This document shows positions 44,882-53,034 of a DNA stretch of 64,000 nt, in pieces. Origin of the DNA: JABSSA01 sp039984715 (GTDB taxonomy: Bacteria; Pseudomonadota; Alphaproteobacteria; Rhodobacterales; Rhodobacteraceae). How positions within the stretch are numbered: the stretch's first letter is position 1; the number at the start of each line of letters is the position of its first letter. Location: NCBI GenBank assembly GCA_039984715.1, contig JBDWUA010000008.1, forward strand, positions 124,001 to 188,000, in the 5' to 3' direction. A program made the position numbers and the translations under genes. Under the pieces are notes generated by a model. The model ran no database searches, was not told where the DNA came from, and saw only the letters and a program-made list of their open reading frames with translations.

Positions 44882-45779
44882 TGCAACACTGAACGCACAA
44901 TCCGAGCCGCGCGGACCACGTCCACGCCGCCGCTTTTCGCGCACAAATATCATGCTGTACGGCACGCTGATCGTTATCGCGATGTACTACGCCTTGCCTC
45001 TTTACGTGATGATCGTCACGTCGCTGAAAGGCATGCCAGAAATTCGCATCGGAAACGTCTTTGCACCCCCTGTGGAGATCACATTCCAACCTTGGGTCAA
45101 AGCATGGTCCGAGGCCTGTACGGGTATCAATTGTGATGGCCTAAGCCGCGGCTTTTCGAACTCGGTCAAAATCTTGATCCCGTCCGTGATCCTGTCAATC
45201 GCCGTCGCTTCGGTGAACGGATACGCCTTGGCGAACTGGCGTTTCAAGGGATCAGAGGTCTTTTTCACCATTCTGATCATTGGTGCGTTCATTCCGTTTC
45301 AAGTCATGCTGTACCCGCTTGTGATCATCCTGCGTGAAATGGGTCTTTACGGATCTGTCTGGGGCTTGGTTCTGGTGCATACAATCTTTGGTATGCCCAT
45401 TCTGACGCTGCTGTTCAGAAACTACTTCACATCGATTCCCGAAGAGCTGTTCAAAGCGGCGCGGGTCGATGGAGCAGGGTTTTGGCGGATTTACTTTCAG
45501 ATCATGTTGCCAATGTCTTTGCCGATCTTTGTTGTCGGTATGATCATTCAGGTGACAGGCATCTGGAACGATTTCCTGTTTGGAGTGATCTATACGAAAC
45601 CTGAACATTATCCGATGACCGTGCAGCTGAATAACATCGTGAATTCAGTGCAGGGCATCAAGGAATACAACGTCAACATGGCCGCCACGTTGCTAACCGG
45701 GCTGGTGCCACTGACCATCTATTTTGTGTCTGGAAAGCTGTTTGTCCGCGGTATCGCGGCGGGCGCGGTCAAAGGCTGA
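44874..45779 (+). CDS. Sugar ABC transporter permease (second)
   Basis: This 301-residue MalG/UgpE-type permease starts with a GTG at 44874, with GGAGG eight bases upstream inside the previous gene. It has an arginine-rich N-terminus, about six helices, and the EAA loop EELFKAARVDGAGFWRIYFQ (about residues 185-205). The typical terminal sequence for this subgroup (LFVRGIAAGAVKG) is present. Together the two permeases form the membrane channel of the importer. Confidence 0.93.
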   Translation: MTDATLNAQSEPRGPRPRRRFSRTNIMLYGTLIVIAMYYALPLYVMIVTSLKGMPEIRIGNVFAPPVEITFQPWVKAWSEACTGINCDGLSRGFSNSVKILIPSVILSIAVASVNGYALANWRFKGSEVFFTILIIGAFIPFQVMLYPLVIILREMGLYGSVWGLVLVHTIFGMPILTLLFRNYFTSIPEELFKAARVDGAGFWRIYFQIMLPMSLPIFVVGMIIQVTGIWNDFLFGVIYTKPEHYPMTVQLNNIVNSVQGIKEYNVNMAATLLTGLVPLTIYFVSGKLFVRGIAAGAVKG

Positions 45780-45865
45780 ATCGTGCTGGGGCAATGTCTC
45801 AGGCAGCGCATGGCGCTAACGTAACACAAGGAATGCGCGCGGAAGACGCGCAAAAGGGAGTGAAC

Positions 45866-46948
45866 ATGGAACCGAGCATTTCGATTAAAGAGCTCAAGCT
45901 GAATTTCGGCGCCGTCGAAGTTCTGAAAGATCTCAATCTGAATATCGGACAAGGCGAATTCCTTGTCCTGTTGGGGCCATCGGGGTGCGGCAAGTCGACA
46001 TTGTTGAATTGTATTGCAGGCCTTCTGGATGTCACCGACGGTCAAATCCATATCGGCGGGAAAAACGTCACTTGGGAAGAGCCAAAAGACCGAGGGATTG
46101 GAATGGTTTTCCAGTCTTACGCGCTTTATCCGCAGATGACCGTGCGCGGGAATTTATCATTTGGTCTGCGCAACCAGCGGATGCCAAAGGCCGAAGTGAA
46201 CGAACGCGTTGACCGGGCGGCGGGCATTTTGCAGATCGAAAGCCTTCTGGACAGAAAACCCGGCGCATTGTCTGGGGGGCAACGACAGCGCGTAGCAATT
46301 GGCCGCGCCCTTGTTCGCGACGTCGACGTTTTCTTGTTCGACGAACCTTTGTCGAACCTCGATGCGAAACTCAGGTCAGAATTGCGTGTCGAAATCAAAC
46401 GCCTGCACCAACGGCTCGACAATACGATGGTGTATGTCACCCATGACCAGATCGAAGCGCTGACATTGGCGGATCGGATCGCGGTCATGAAAGGTGGCGT
46501 CATCCAGCAACTGGCTGACCCGCAGACGATCTATAACAAACCGTCGAACCTGTTTGTGGCTGGGTTTATCGGATCGCCAACGATGAGCTTTCTGGACGGG
46601 AGGCTTGAGGTCGAAAATGGCGTGGCCCAATTCAAAATTGGAAATCACAGCATCAATCTTGACGGTTATGATGGCGGGCCCCTTCAGTCTCTGGACAAGG
46701 CTATTCTTGGTCTGCGCCCTGAACACGTCACGACTTTCGGTTCCCCACAACCGGGCACCCTGCCCGCGACTGTGGATATTGATGAACCGATGGGGTCGGA
46801 CAGCCTTCTTTGGTTGTCTGTTGAAGGACAGCAAGTATCAGTGCGGGTTGCGGCCGAACATAAGTCGACGCCGGGCGAGCACACTCATTTGAATTGTGAC
46901 ATCACCAAAGCATCGCTATTTGATGCCGCAACTGGCGAACGTCTTTGA
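45866..46948 (+). CDS. Sugar ABC transporter ATP-binding protein (UgpC/MalK type)
   Basis: This 360-residue ATPase energises the importer. I start it at the ATG at 45866, with AAAGGGAG upstream; the frame also has an ATG at 45794. Motifs are Walker A LLGPSGCGKSTLL, signature LSGGQRQRVAIGRALVR, Walker B VFLFDEPLSNLDAKL and the switch histidine in VYVTHDQIEALTLADRIAVM. A C-terminal TOBE/MalK-type regulatory domain follows (about 235-360). Its stop lies four bases before the GH2 ATG. Confidence 0.94.
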   Translation: MEPSISIKELKLNFGAVEVLKDLNLNIGQGEFLVLLGPSGCGKSTLLNCIAGLLDVTDGQIHIGGKNVTWEEPKDRGIGMVFQSYALYPQMTVRGNLSFGLRNQRMPKAEVNERVDRAAGILQIESLLDRKPGALSGGQRQRVAIGRALVRDVDVFLFDEPLSNLDAKLRSELRVEIKRLHQRLDNTMVYVTHDQIEALTLADRIAVMKGGVIQQLADPQTIYNKPSNLFVAGFIGSPTMSFLDGRLEVENGVAQFKIGNHSINLDGYDGGPLQSLDKAILGLRPEHVTTFGSPQPGTLPATVDIDEPMGSDSLLWLSVEGQQVSVRVAAEHKSTPGEHTHLNCDITKASLFDAATGERL

Positions 46949-46952
46949 TCCA

Positions 46953-49370
46953 ATGATTGACGCGACCCTCTCCGGCACATGGTCCTTGCGGGACATGATG
47001 GGCGACTTCCAGTGCGACATGGCCGTGCCGGGCGATGGCGTTTCTGCGTTGGTTGCTGCCGGGCACCTGCCCGACCCATATGTGGGCCGCAACGAATTGG
47101 ATTGCCGCTGGGTCGCAGAACGAGACTGGGTCTTGAGCCGCGAATTCACTTGTCAGGATACGGAATACGACCTTGTTTTGTATGGATTAGACACCGTCGC
47201 AGAAGTCTCAATCAATGGTCAGGTTGTCCTGAACGGACAGAACAGTTTTCGACGCTATGTTGTTGATGCATCCAGTGCGTTGAAGATTGGCGGAAATGAA
47301 ATACGGATCACCTTCCGATCCAGCGTTCAAGAGGCCGCAGAACGCCAAGCGGCACAGCCCTATTATGTGCCATATAGTGAGGGCAATAGTCCCATTCCAA
47401 ACGGAAATATGTTGCGCAAAGTGCAATGTGATTTTGGCTGGGACTGGAACATTGCGCTTGCGCCGTTTGGAATTACGGGTTGCATTGGCTTGTCTTCGCG
47501 GACCAACGCACGGATCACTGAGATAGTCGTAACGCAGACCCACAGCAAAGACATGGCCAAGCTGTCCGTTCGCGTGACTGCGGAACGTGCCAAATCCACC
47601 GAAGTGTCTATTTGTGGTGTCACAAAAACCGTTCTCTTGGAAAACGGGACGGGCACAGCCGTTCTGTCCATTCCTGATCCGGATCTGTGGTGGCCTGTTG
47701 GTTTAGGTGATCAAACGCTTCATCAATTGACGGTCACAGCAGACGACACCAAAGCAACACGGCAAATTGGTTTACGCGATGTTGAACACATCAACATGCC
47801 CGACGCAAAAGGTGCTGCGTTCAAATTCCGAGTGAATGGTCACGACACATTTATGCGTGGCGCGAACTGGATCCCTGCGGACGCATTGTTTTCCCGGATC
47901 ACTCAGGACGGCGTGCGCGACCTTTTGCAATCGGCCATCGATGCCAACATGAACATGATCCGCATCTGGGGTGGTGGGCGCTATGAGCCGGATTGGTTTT
48001 ATGATCTCTGCGACGAGCTGGGCTTGATGGTCTGGCAGGATTTTATGTTTTCTTGCAGCCTCTACCCTTCTGACCAAGAGTTCCTTGATGAGGTCGCTCA
48101 CGAAGTGCGCGATCAAGTCACCCGCCTTAATCACCATGCCTGCATCGCCCTTTGGTGTGGCGATAACGAACTGGTCGGTGCTTTGACTTGGTATCCCGAA
48201 GCACGGGAAAACCGCGACCGTTATCTGGTCGCCTATGACAGATTAAATCGAACGATCGAAGCAACACTCGCGGAGGTGGTCCCGCAGGCCAATTGGTGGC
48301 CCTCAAGCCCGGCCTCGGGACCACAAGATTTTGGCGACGCATGGCACGACGACAGCAAAGGGGACATGCATTTTTGGTCAGTTTGGCATGAAGGTCGCGA
48401 TTTTGAACATTACCGCGATGTGAAGCCGCGGTTTTGTTCGGAATTTGGATTTCAATCGTTCCCCTCGGCCCATGTGATCCGAACATTTGCCAGCCCGTCC
48501 GACATGAATATTGCCAGCCCCGTCATGGAAGCCCACCAAAAGAACGCGGGCGGCAATGCGCGCATTGCGGAAACGATGTTCCGATATTTTCGATTTCCGA
48601 ACAGTTTCGACGATTTCGTGTATCTAAGTCAGGTGCAACAAGGGCTCGCAATGCGCATGGCCGTTGAATATTGGCGTTCTCTGCAACCGCATTGCATGGG
48701 CACGTTGTATTGGCAGTTAAACGACACGTGGCCGGTCGCCAGTTGGTCCAGCCTGAACCATGGTGGCGATTGGAAATTGCTGCACTACATGGCGCGTCGT
48801 TTTTACAAACCAACTTCTGTTTTCGCGATTCCCGACAACGATTGCATTCGCTTTGTCGCCGTGAACGACACCCGCAATGAAACGGACGTCAGTGTTGAAG
48901 TCTTTAGTCTAGCTGAAGACGGCATTGTTCACCCGATTAAGACGGGAACGCAGCGCGTCCCGGCGGCGAAATCAAAAACGATTTTGGAAATTTCAAAACC
49001 AGACACGCCATTACTTTGGTTCAAATGGCAATCGGATACTGTGCACGGGTCTGACCACATTTCATTGCAACGTTATAAGTCACTGGACTTGCTCGACCCC
49101 GAAATCACCGCAACCCCGCACCAAAAGGACGGGAGTTGGAACATCGACCTTCGCGCGCAATCCTTGGGCCTGTTTGTGTCTCTTGAGGCCGACATACCCG
49201 GACGGTTTTCTGAAAACGCCATCACGCTTTTACCAAACTCACCGCAATCGATCCAATTCACGCCAACATCGCCGGAACAAACGCCGCAGATCACTGTGCG
49301 TGATCTATACTCAGCCACTTGCGCCGTTCCTCAAGGCGCAGAGGCATCAACTCTAAGGGGGGCATCATGA
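46953..49370 (+). CDS. Glycoside hydrolase family 2, beta-mannosidase-like
   Basis: This 805-residue cytoplasmic enzyme (no signal peptide) removes terminal sugars from beta-linked glycosides. The layout is an N-terminal jelly-roll (LSGTWSL, about residues 8-180), immunoglobulin-like domain, TIM barrel and C-terminal domains. The acid/base glutamate is in LWCGDNEL (Glu406), and the nucleophile is in RFCSEFGFQSFPS (Glu497). These motifs match beta-mannosidases better than beta-galactosidases. I start it at the ATG at 46953; in-frame ATGs at 46896 and 46923 lie inside the ATPase gene. It acts on material brought in by the adjacent transporter. Confidence 0.88.
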   Translation: MIDATLSGTWSLRDMMGDFQCDMAVPGDGVSALVAAGHLPDPYVGRNELDCRWVAERDWVLSREFTCQDTEYDLVLYGLDTVAEVSINGQVVLNGQNSFRRYVVDASSALKIGGNEIRITFRSSVQEAAERQAAQPYYVPYSEGNSPIPNGNMLRKVQCDFGWDWNIALAPFGITGCIGLSSRTNARITEIVVTQTHSKDMAKLSVRVTAERAKSTEVSICGVTKTVLLENGTGTAVLSIPDPDLWWPVGLGDQTLHQLTVTADDTKATRQIGLRDVEHINMPDAKGAAFKFRVNGHDTFMRGANWIPADALFSRITQDGVRDLLQSAIDANMNMIRIWGGGRYEPDWFYDLCDELGLMVWQDFMFSCSLYPSDQEFLDEVAHEVRDQVTRLNHHACIALWCGDNELVGALTWYPEARENRDRYLVAYDRLNRTIEATLAEVVPQANWWPSSPASGPQDFGDAWHDDSKGDMHFWSVWHEGRDFEHYRDVKPRFCSEFGFQSFPSAHVIRTFASPSDMNIASPVMEAHQKNAGGNARIAETMFRYFRFPNSFDDFVYLSQVQQGLAMRMAVEYWRSLQPHCMGTLYWQLNDTWPVASWSSLNHGGDWKLLHYMARRFYKPTSVFAIPDNDCIRFVAVNDTRNETDVSVEVFSLAEDGIVHPIKTGTQRVPAAKSKTILEISKPDTPLLWFKWQSDTVHGSDHISLQRYKSLDLLDPEITATPHQKDGSWNIDLRAQSLGLFVSLEADIPGRFSENAITLLPNSPQSIQFTPTSPEQTPQITVRDLYSATCAVPQGAEASTLRGAS

Positions 49371-50128
49371 CCCAATATTCCTATCAGCTTTACTCCTCAC
49401 GCAATTACCCTCCCTTATCCGACACGCTGAAAATGATCAGTGCGGCAGGATATTCCGCCGTCGAAGGATTTGGGGCCATGTATGAAGGCCTTCCCAACGT
49501 TACGGCACTTAGACGGGAATTGGATGCAGCGGGCCTAAAAATGCCAACCGGGCATTTTGGGCTTGGGTGGCTTGAAACCGACCTAGAAGGTGCAATGAAA
49601 ACAGCGCGTGATTTGGGCATCGAAATCATCATTGTCCCATTCATCATGCCAGAAGACCGCCCCACTGATGCCGCAGGGTGGACAGCCTATGGTCAAAGCC
49701 TTGCCAAGGTGGGTGACGCGATCACTGCGGCCGGATTCCAATTTGGATATCACAATCACGATTTCGAGTTTGCCGCCCTGCCAACCGGTGAAATTCCTAT
49801 GGATTTGATTATGGAATCCGCACCCAATGTCGGTCTGGAACTGGACGTGGCTTGGGTCGTTCGCGGCGGCAGTGATCCGTTGGAATGGATCGAACGCTAC
49901 AGCGATCGGATCATATGTACGCACGTTAAAGACATTGCCGCCAGCGGCAAATGCGAAGACGAAGATGGCTGGGCAGATGTTGGCCATGGAACCGTTGATT
50001 GGCCAGCCGTGTTCAAGGCAGCACGCGCCACAGGTTGCAAACACTTCATTGCAGAACACGATAACCCAAATGATCACAAACGCTTTGCCGAACGCTCGAT
50101 TGCGGCAATGAAAGCTATGGAAGGCTAA
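49367..50128 (+). CDS. Sugar phosphate isomerase/epimerase (xylose isomerase-like TIM barrel)
   Basis: This 253-residue AP-endonuclease-2-like TIM-barrel protein starts at the ATG at 49367, which overlaps the GH2 stop (ATGA) and has AAGGGGGG upstream. Metal- and substrate-site features are GYHNHDFEF, VGLELDVAWVVRGG, ICTHVKDIAA and FIAEHDNPNDHKRFAERSIA. Members act as sugar isomerases, epimerases or keto-sugar processing enzymes. The position between a glycosidase and a Gfo/Idh dehydrogenase suggests a role in a keto-sugar route, but the substrate is unknown. Confidence 0.87.
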   Translation: MTQYSYQLYSSRNYPPLSDTLKMISAAGYSAVEGFGAMYEGLPNVTALRRELDAAGLKMPTGHFGLGWLETDLEGAMKTARDLGIEIIIVPFIMPEDRPTDAAGWTAYGQSLAKVGDAITAAGFQFGYHNHDFEFAALPTGEIPMDLIMESAPNVGLELDVAWVVRGGSDPLEWIERYSDRIICTHVKDIAASGKCEDEDGWADVGHGTVDWPAVFKAARATGCKHFIAEHDNPNDHKRFAERSIAAMKAMEG

Positions 50129-50131
50129 CGC

Positions 50132-51286
50132 ATGACGACCCCAATGAAAGTTGGCCCAATGAAAGTTGGAATTATCGGCTGTGGTAATATTTCGGGCGCG
50201 TATATGCGTCTGGCCCCCCTGTACCGCGACATAGATGTGGTGGCTTGCGCCGACGTTTCGATGGACGCGGCCCAAGCACGCGCCGACGAATTTGGCCTGC
50301 GCGCACTCAGCGTTGATGACTTGTTGGCGTCTGACGACATCGACATCGTCGTGAACCTCACAATCCCAGAAGCGCATTACCCCGTCATGAAGCGTATTCT
50401 GGAATCCGGCAAACACGCCTATTCAGAAAAGCCGTTTGTGCTGGCCATGTCAGAAGCAACAGAATTGGCAAAGTTGGCGAAAAAGAATGGTTTGCGGATT
50501 GGGTCGGCGCCTGACACGTTTTTGGGGGGCGCGCATCAACAGGCGCGCGCTCATGTTGACAGTGGGGCCATCGGGAAAATCACGTCTGGGTCTGCGATGG
50601 TCATGAACCACGGCATGGAGCATTGGCACCCAAACCCTGATTTCTTCTTCCAACCTGGCGCGGGTCCAATGTTGGATATCGGCCCTTACTATGTGACGGC
50701 TTTGGTCAACATCCTTGGCCCAGTCAAACGCGTCGCGGCCTTAACGACTTCGGCGTCTGACACCCGCGTTATCAAGTCCGAACCGCGTAAAGGTGAAACC
50801 TTGCAGGTGAATACGCCAACCAACATTCAAGCGATGTTTCATTTCGAAAATGGCGCGACAGTTAGCATCATCACCAGTTGGGATGTATGGGCGCATCGTC
50901 ATGAGAACCTTGAGCTTTATGGCACTGAAGGCTCTCTTTATATTCCTGACCCAAACTTCTTTGGCGGACCTGTAATCGCTGGGGGTGGTGATAACACGGA
51001 CATGGAAACCTTGCCGGAATGGGATCACCCGTTTGGCAAAGCAAACGAAACCAACGGTGCGGGTGAACCACAGGCCAATTACCGCACGGCTGGCTTGGCA
51101 GACATGGCTGCAGCCATTCGCGAAAACCGTCCACACAGGTGTTCGCTGGAATTGGCAAGTCACGTCATAGACGTAATGACGGCCACGTTGAAGTCAGGCG
51201 AAACAGGTGCATTTGTGACGTTGGACAGTACATGCACCCGCCCTGATCCGCTCACCCCGGATCAAGCGCGCGCTTTGATGAAATGA
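50132..51286 (+). CDS. Gfo/Idh/MocA family oxidoreductase (sugar dehydrogenase)
   Basis: This 384-residue NAD(P)-dependent dehydrogenase shows the Rossmann motif VGIIGCGNISGAYM, the EKP motif YSEKPFVLAM, and the catalytic-domain segment LDIGPYYVTALVNILGPV. The N-terminus repeats MKVG five residues apart because a 14-base sequence is duplicated at 50141-50169. The ATG at 50159 would give the standard family N-terminus, but the ATG at 50132 has the better ribosome-binding site (AAGG). It is the last gene of the operon, followed by a terminator. Confidence 0.88.
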   Translation: MTTPMKVGPMKVGIIGCGNISGAYMRLAPLYRDIDVVACADVSMDAAQARADEFGLRALSVDDLLASDDIDIVVNLTIPEAHYPVMKRILESGKHAYSEKPFVLAMSEATELAKLAKKNGLRIGSAPDTFLGGAHQQARAHVDSGAIGKITSGSAMVMNHGMEHWHPNPDFFFQPGAGPMLDIGPYYVTALVNILGPVKRVAALTTSASDTRVIKSEPRKGETLQVNTPTNIQAMFHFENGATVSIITSWDVWAHRHENLELYGTEGSLYIPDPNFFGGPVIAGGGDNTDMETLPEWDHPFGKANETNGAGEPQANYRTAGLADMAAAIRENRPHRCSLELASHVIDVMTATLKSGETGAFVTLDSTCTRPDPLTPDQARALMK

Positions 51287-51292
51287 TGATTT

Positions 51293-51324
51293 GGGCCGCG
51301 GTTTAATCAACGCGGCCCCTTTTT
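51293..51324 (+). terminator. Rho-independent terminator of the ABC/GH2 operon
   Basis: GGGCCGCG and CGCGGCCC form a perfect 8-bp stem with a 10-base loop, followed by CTTTTT. Confidence 0.88.
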
Positions 51325-51342
51325 CACCACATGCCAACACGA

Positions 51343-51906
51343 TCAGTCGGCAATCATTCCCGGCAATTCGCGTATCACATCCGAAGATCGTCGTGCACGG
51401 GCTAAAAGCCAGCCCCCTTGCACCAATACAAACAAATGTTCAGCGGCGCATTGTCCTTCTTTTTCAGACACTCCGAACCGAAGTGCATGATCATGAACTT
51501 CGGCGATCCATCCATCATAAAGATGCATGGCATGGGTCCGGAATCCTTCGTTGTCCGGCCCTTCGAACAAGGTTGACCCAATAGGGCAAGCGTCCCATTT
51601 CCCTGTCAAATCAAACAGTTTCGCCAATTTAAAGCACAGCGTCGTCGCCCCATCCTGAAAAGTCGTTGCGTTGTCGAAACTGACTGCAATCAATCGCAAC
51701 ATTTCGTCTGACGCCCATGTTGCAGCAGCCAAAGCCAGATCAGATTTCCCCCGTGGAAAGTGATGGTACAAAGACCCCTTGGGCGCATTGGCATCGGCCA
51801 AAAGGTCATTCAATCCAACACCGTGATACCCACGCGTGCGAAACAAGTTTGCCGCAGATCTGATCAATCGGTCTTTTGTTGGCAAAGGGCGCGAAGATGT
51901 CGTCAT
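51343..51906 (-). CDS. TetR family transcriptional regulator
   Basis: This 187-residue repressor has the TetR helix-turn-helix near the N-terminus (AANLFRTRGYHGVGLNDLLA and NAPKGSLYHHFPRGKSDLAL, about residues 18-60) and a C-terminal ligand pocket domain (about 75-187). The YHHFPRGK form is common in regulators of small hydrolases and detoxification genes. It is divergent from an alpha/beta hydrolase over a 77-base gap holding two matching palindromes, so it probably controls both genes. Confidence 0.92.
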   Translation of the reverse strand: MTTSSRPLPTKDRLIRSAANLFRTRGYHGVGLNDLLADANAPKGSLYHHFPRGKSDLALAAATWASDEMLRLIAVSFDNATTFQDGATTLCFKLAKLFDLTGKWDACPIGSTLFEGPDNEGFRTHAMHLYDGWIAEVHDHALRFGVSEKEGQCAAEHLFVLVQGGWLLARARRSSDVIRELPGMIAD

Positions 51907-51925
51907 AGATTTAACTTGACATCAA

Positions 51926-51967
51926 TAGACCAATTGGTCCAGTTCGAATACTAGACCGATCAGTCTA
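51926..51967. promoter_or_regulatory. Two candidate TetR operators
   Basis: TAGACCAATTGGTCCA (51926-51941) and TAGACCGATCAGTCTA (51952-51967) are near-perfect 16-bp palindromes with centres 26 bp apart. Both fit TAGACCRATYRGTCYA. TTGACA at 51916-51921 could be a -35 box, although no good -10 follows at the right distance. Confidence 0.7.
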
Positions 51968-51983
51968 GAGCAGGAGAACTCCC

Positions 51984-52853
51984 ATGCCACGCGACACACA
52001 TGAACAACGCAACGCTGCTGAACAGACCGTATTGTTCAAAACAATGGATGGTGCAGAGTTGATTGGGCAATTGTATCTTCCAACCCACCCTGCGTTTGCG
52101 GTTGTCGTCCTGAATGGCGCAACTGGCGTACCACAGCGGTTCTATCGGCATTTCGCGCGGTGGCTGGCCAATGAACGCGGCTTGGCCTGTTTGACATACG
52201 ATTATCGCGACTTTGGACGATCAATGTCGGGTTCTATGCGCGGTTCAACTGCGAAGTTGAGCGATTGGGCCATCACTGACGCTCAAGCCGCACGACGCGC
52301 CGCGCGTAAGTTGGTGCCGGATACTCCTGTTTGGGTAATTGGTCATTCGTTGGGGACGATGTTGATCCCTGCGCAGGACGATCTGGCGGATATTGCCCGC
52401 ATCATCGGCGTATCCAGTGGATTGGTTCACATACAGGACCATCCCCCTTCATATCGATGGTTAGCGTGGCTTTTCTGGTTCGGCATCGGTCCCGCCGCGA
52501 CCGCCCTTTTGGGATTTTTGCCGGGCCGTGCGCTTGGTTTCGGAGAAGACTTGCCCAGTGGCGTGTATTGGCAATGGCGACGTTGGTGTACGTCACACGG
52601 CTGTTTCCAAAGCGAACTTGGGCACGATTTACCGGAATTTCGTCCTGACAAGCTGAACGCGCCGGTACAATTGTTTAGCCTGAAAGACGATGTGATGACG
52701 ACGCCAGATTGCATTCAAAAACTGGCCGATCTCTATAAAACGGCAAAACACACCACGATTGATCCCACGGATCATAACCTTGGCCAAGTTGGGCACTTGG
52801 GTTTATTCGCCCCAGACAACAAAGTCCTTTGGCCCGAAATTTTGGGGTCCTAA
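51984..52853 (+). CDS. Alpha/beta fold hydrolase
   Basis: This 289-residue cytoplasmic hydrolase of the serine esterase fold has the nucleophile elbow WVIGHSLGTMLIP with Ser122, a likely catalytic Asp in LKDDVMTTPD and His in QVGHLGLF. The N-terminal strand FAVVVLNGATGVPQRFYRHF and YDYRDFGRSMSGSMR match proteins annotated as serine aminopeptidase-like hydrolases. The substrate is unknown. AGGAGAA lies just before the ATG, and control by the divergent TetR is likely. Confidence 0.87.
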   Translation: MPRDTHEQRNAAEQTVLFKTMDGAELIGQLYLPTHPAFAVVVLNGATGVPQRFYRHFARWLANERGLACLTYDYRDFGRSMSGSMRGSTAKLSDWAITDAQAARRAARKLVPDTPVWVIGHSLGTMLIPAQDDLADIARIIGVSSGLVHIQDHPPSYRWLAWLFWFGIGPAATALLGFLPGRALGFGEDLPSGVYWQWRRWCTSHGCFQSELGHDLPEFRPDKLNAPVQLFSLKDDVMTTPDCIQKLADLYKTAKHTTIDPTDHNLGQVGHLGLFAPDNKVLWPEILGS

Positions 52854-52880
52854 GGCATTCGACGAAGATGGGGATAAGGT

Positions 52881-52973
52881 GAGAGATTGACATCGACCCA
52901 AGCGGGGCTCGTTACGGCTGCTTCCTTCCGGATCTGACCGGGTTGGCGAGGCGCTTACCCGCGCCAACCTCTC
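52881..52973 (-). ncRNA. ffs: Signal recognition particle RNA (small bacterial 4.5S type)
   Basis: SRP RNA binds Ffh and targets membrane proteins to SecYEG. The minus strand carries the invariant apical core: GGTCAGATCCGGAAGGAAGC, followed by AGCCGTAACGAGCC (the segment that binds the Ffh M domain). The ends pair as GAGAGGTTG with CAATCTCTC, giving a 93-base hairpin. Plus-strand bases 52911-52940 are the complement of the core. The promoter lies directly upstream. The exact ends are inferred from pairing. Confidence 0.95.
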
Positions 52974-52979
52974 GATTCA

Positions 52980-53009
52980 CGATATAGCGATCAAGTTTCT
53001 ACTTCGCAA
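52980..53009 (-). promoter_or_regulatory. Promoter of the SRP RNA gene
   Basis: On the minus strand, TTGCGA (53009-53004), 17 bases, then TATATC (52986-52981) gives a good sigma70-type promoter, ending seven bases before the predicted RNA 5' end. Confidence 0.7.
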
Positions 53010-53034
53010 GATGCCTACATGACCGAGTTTGAAA

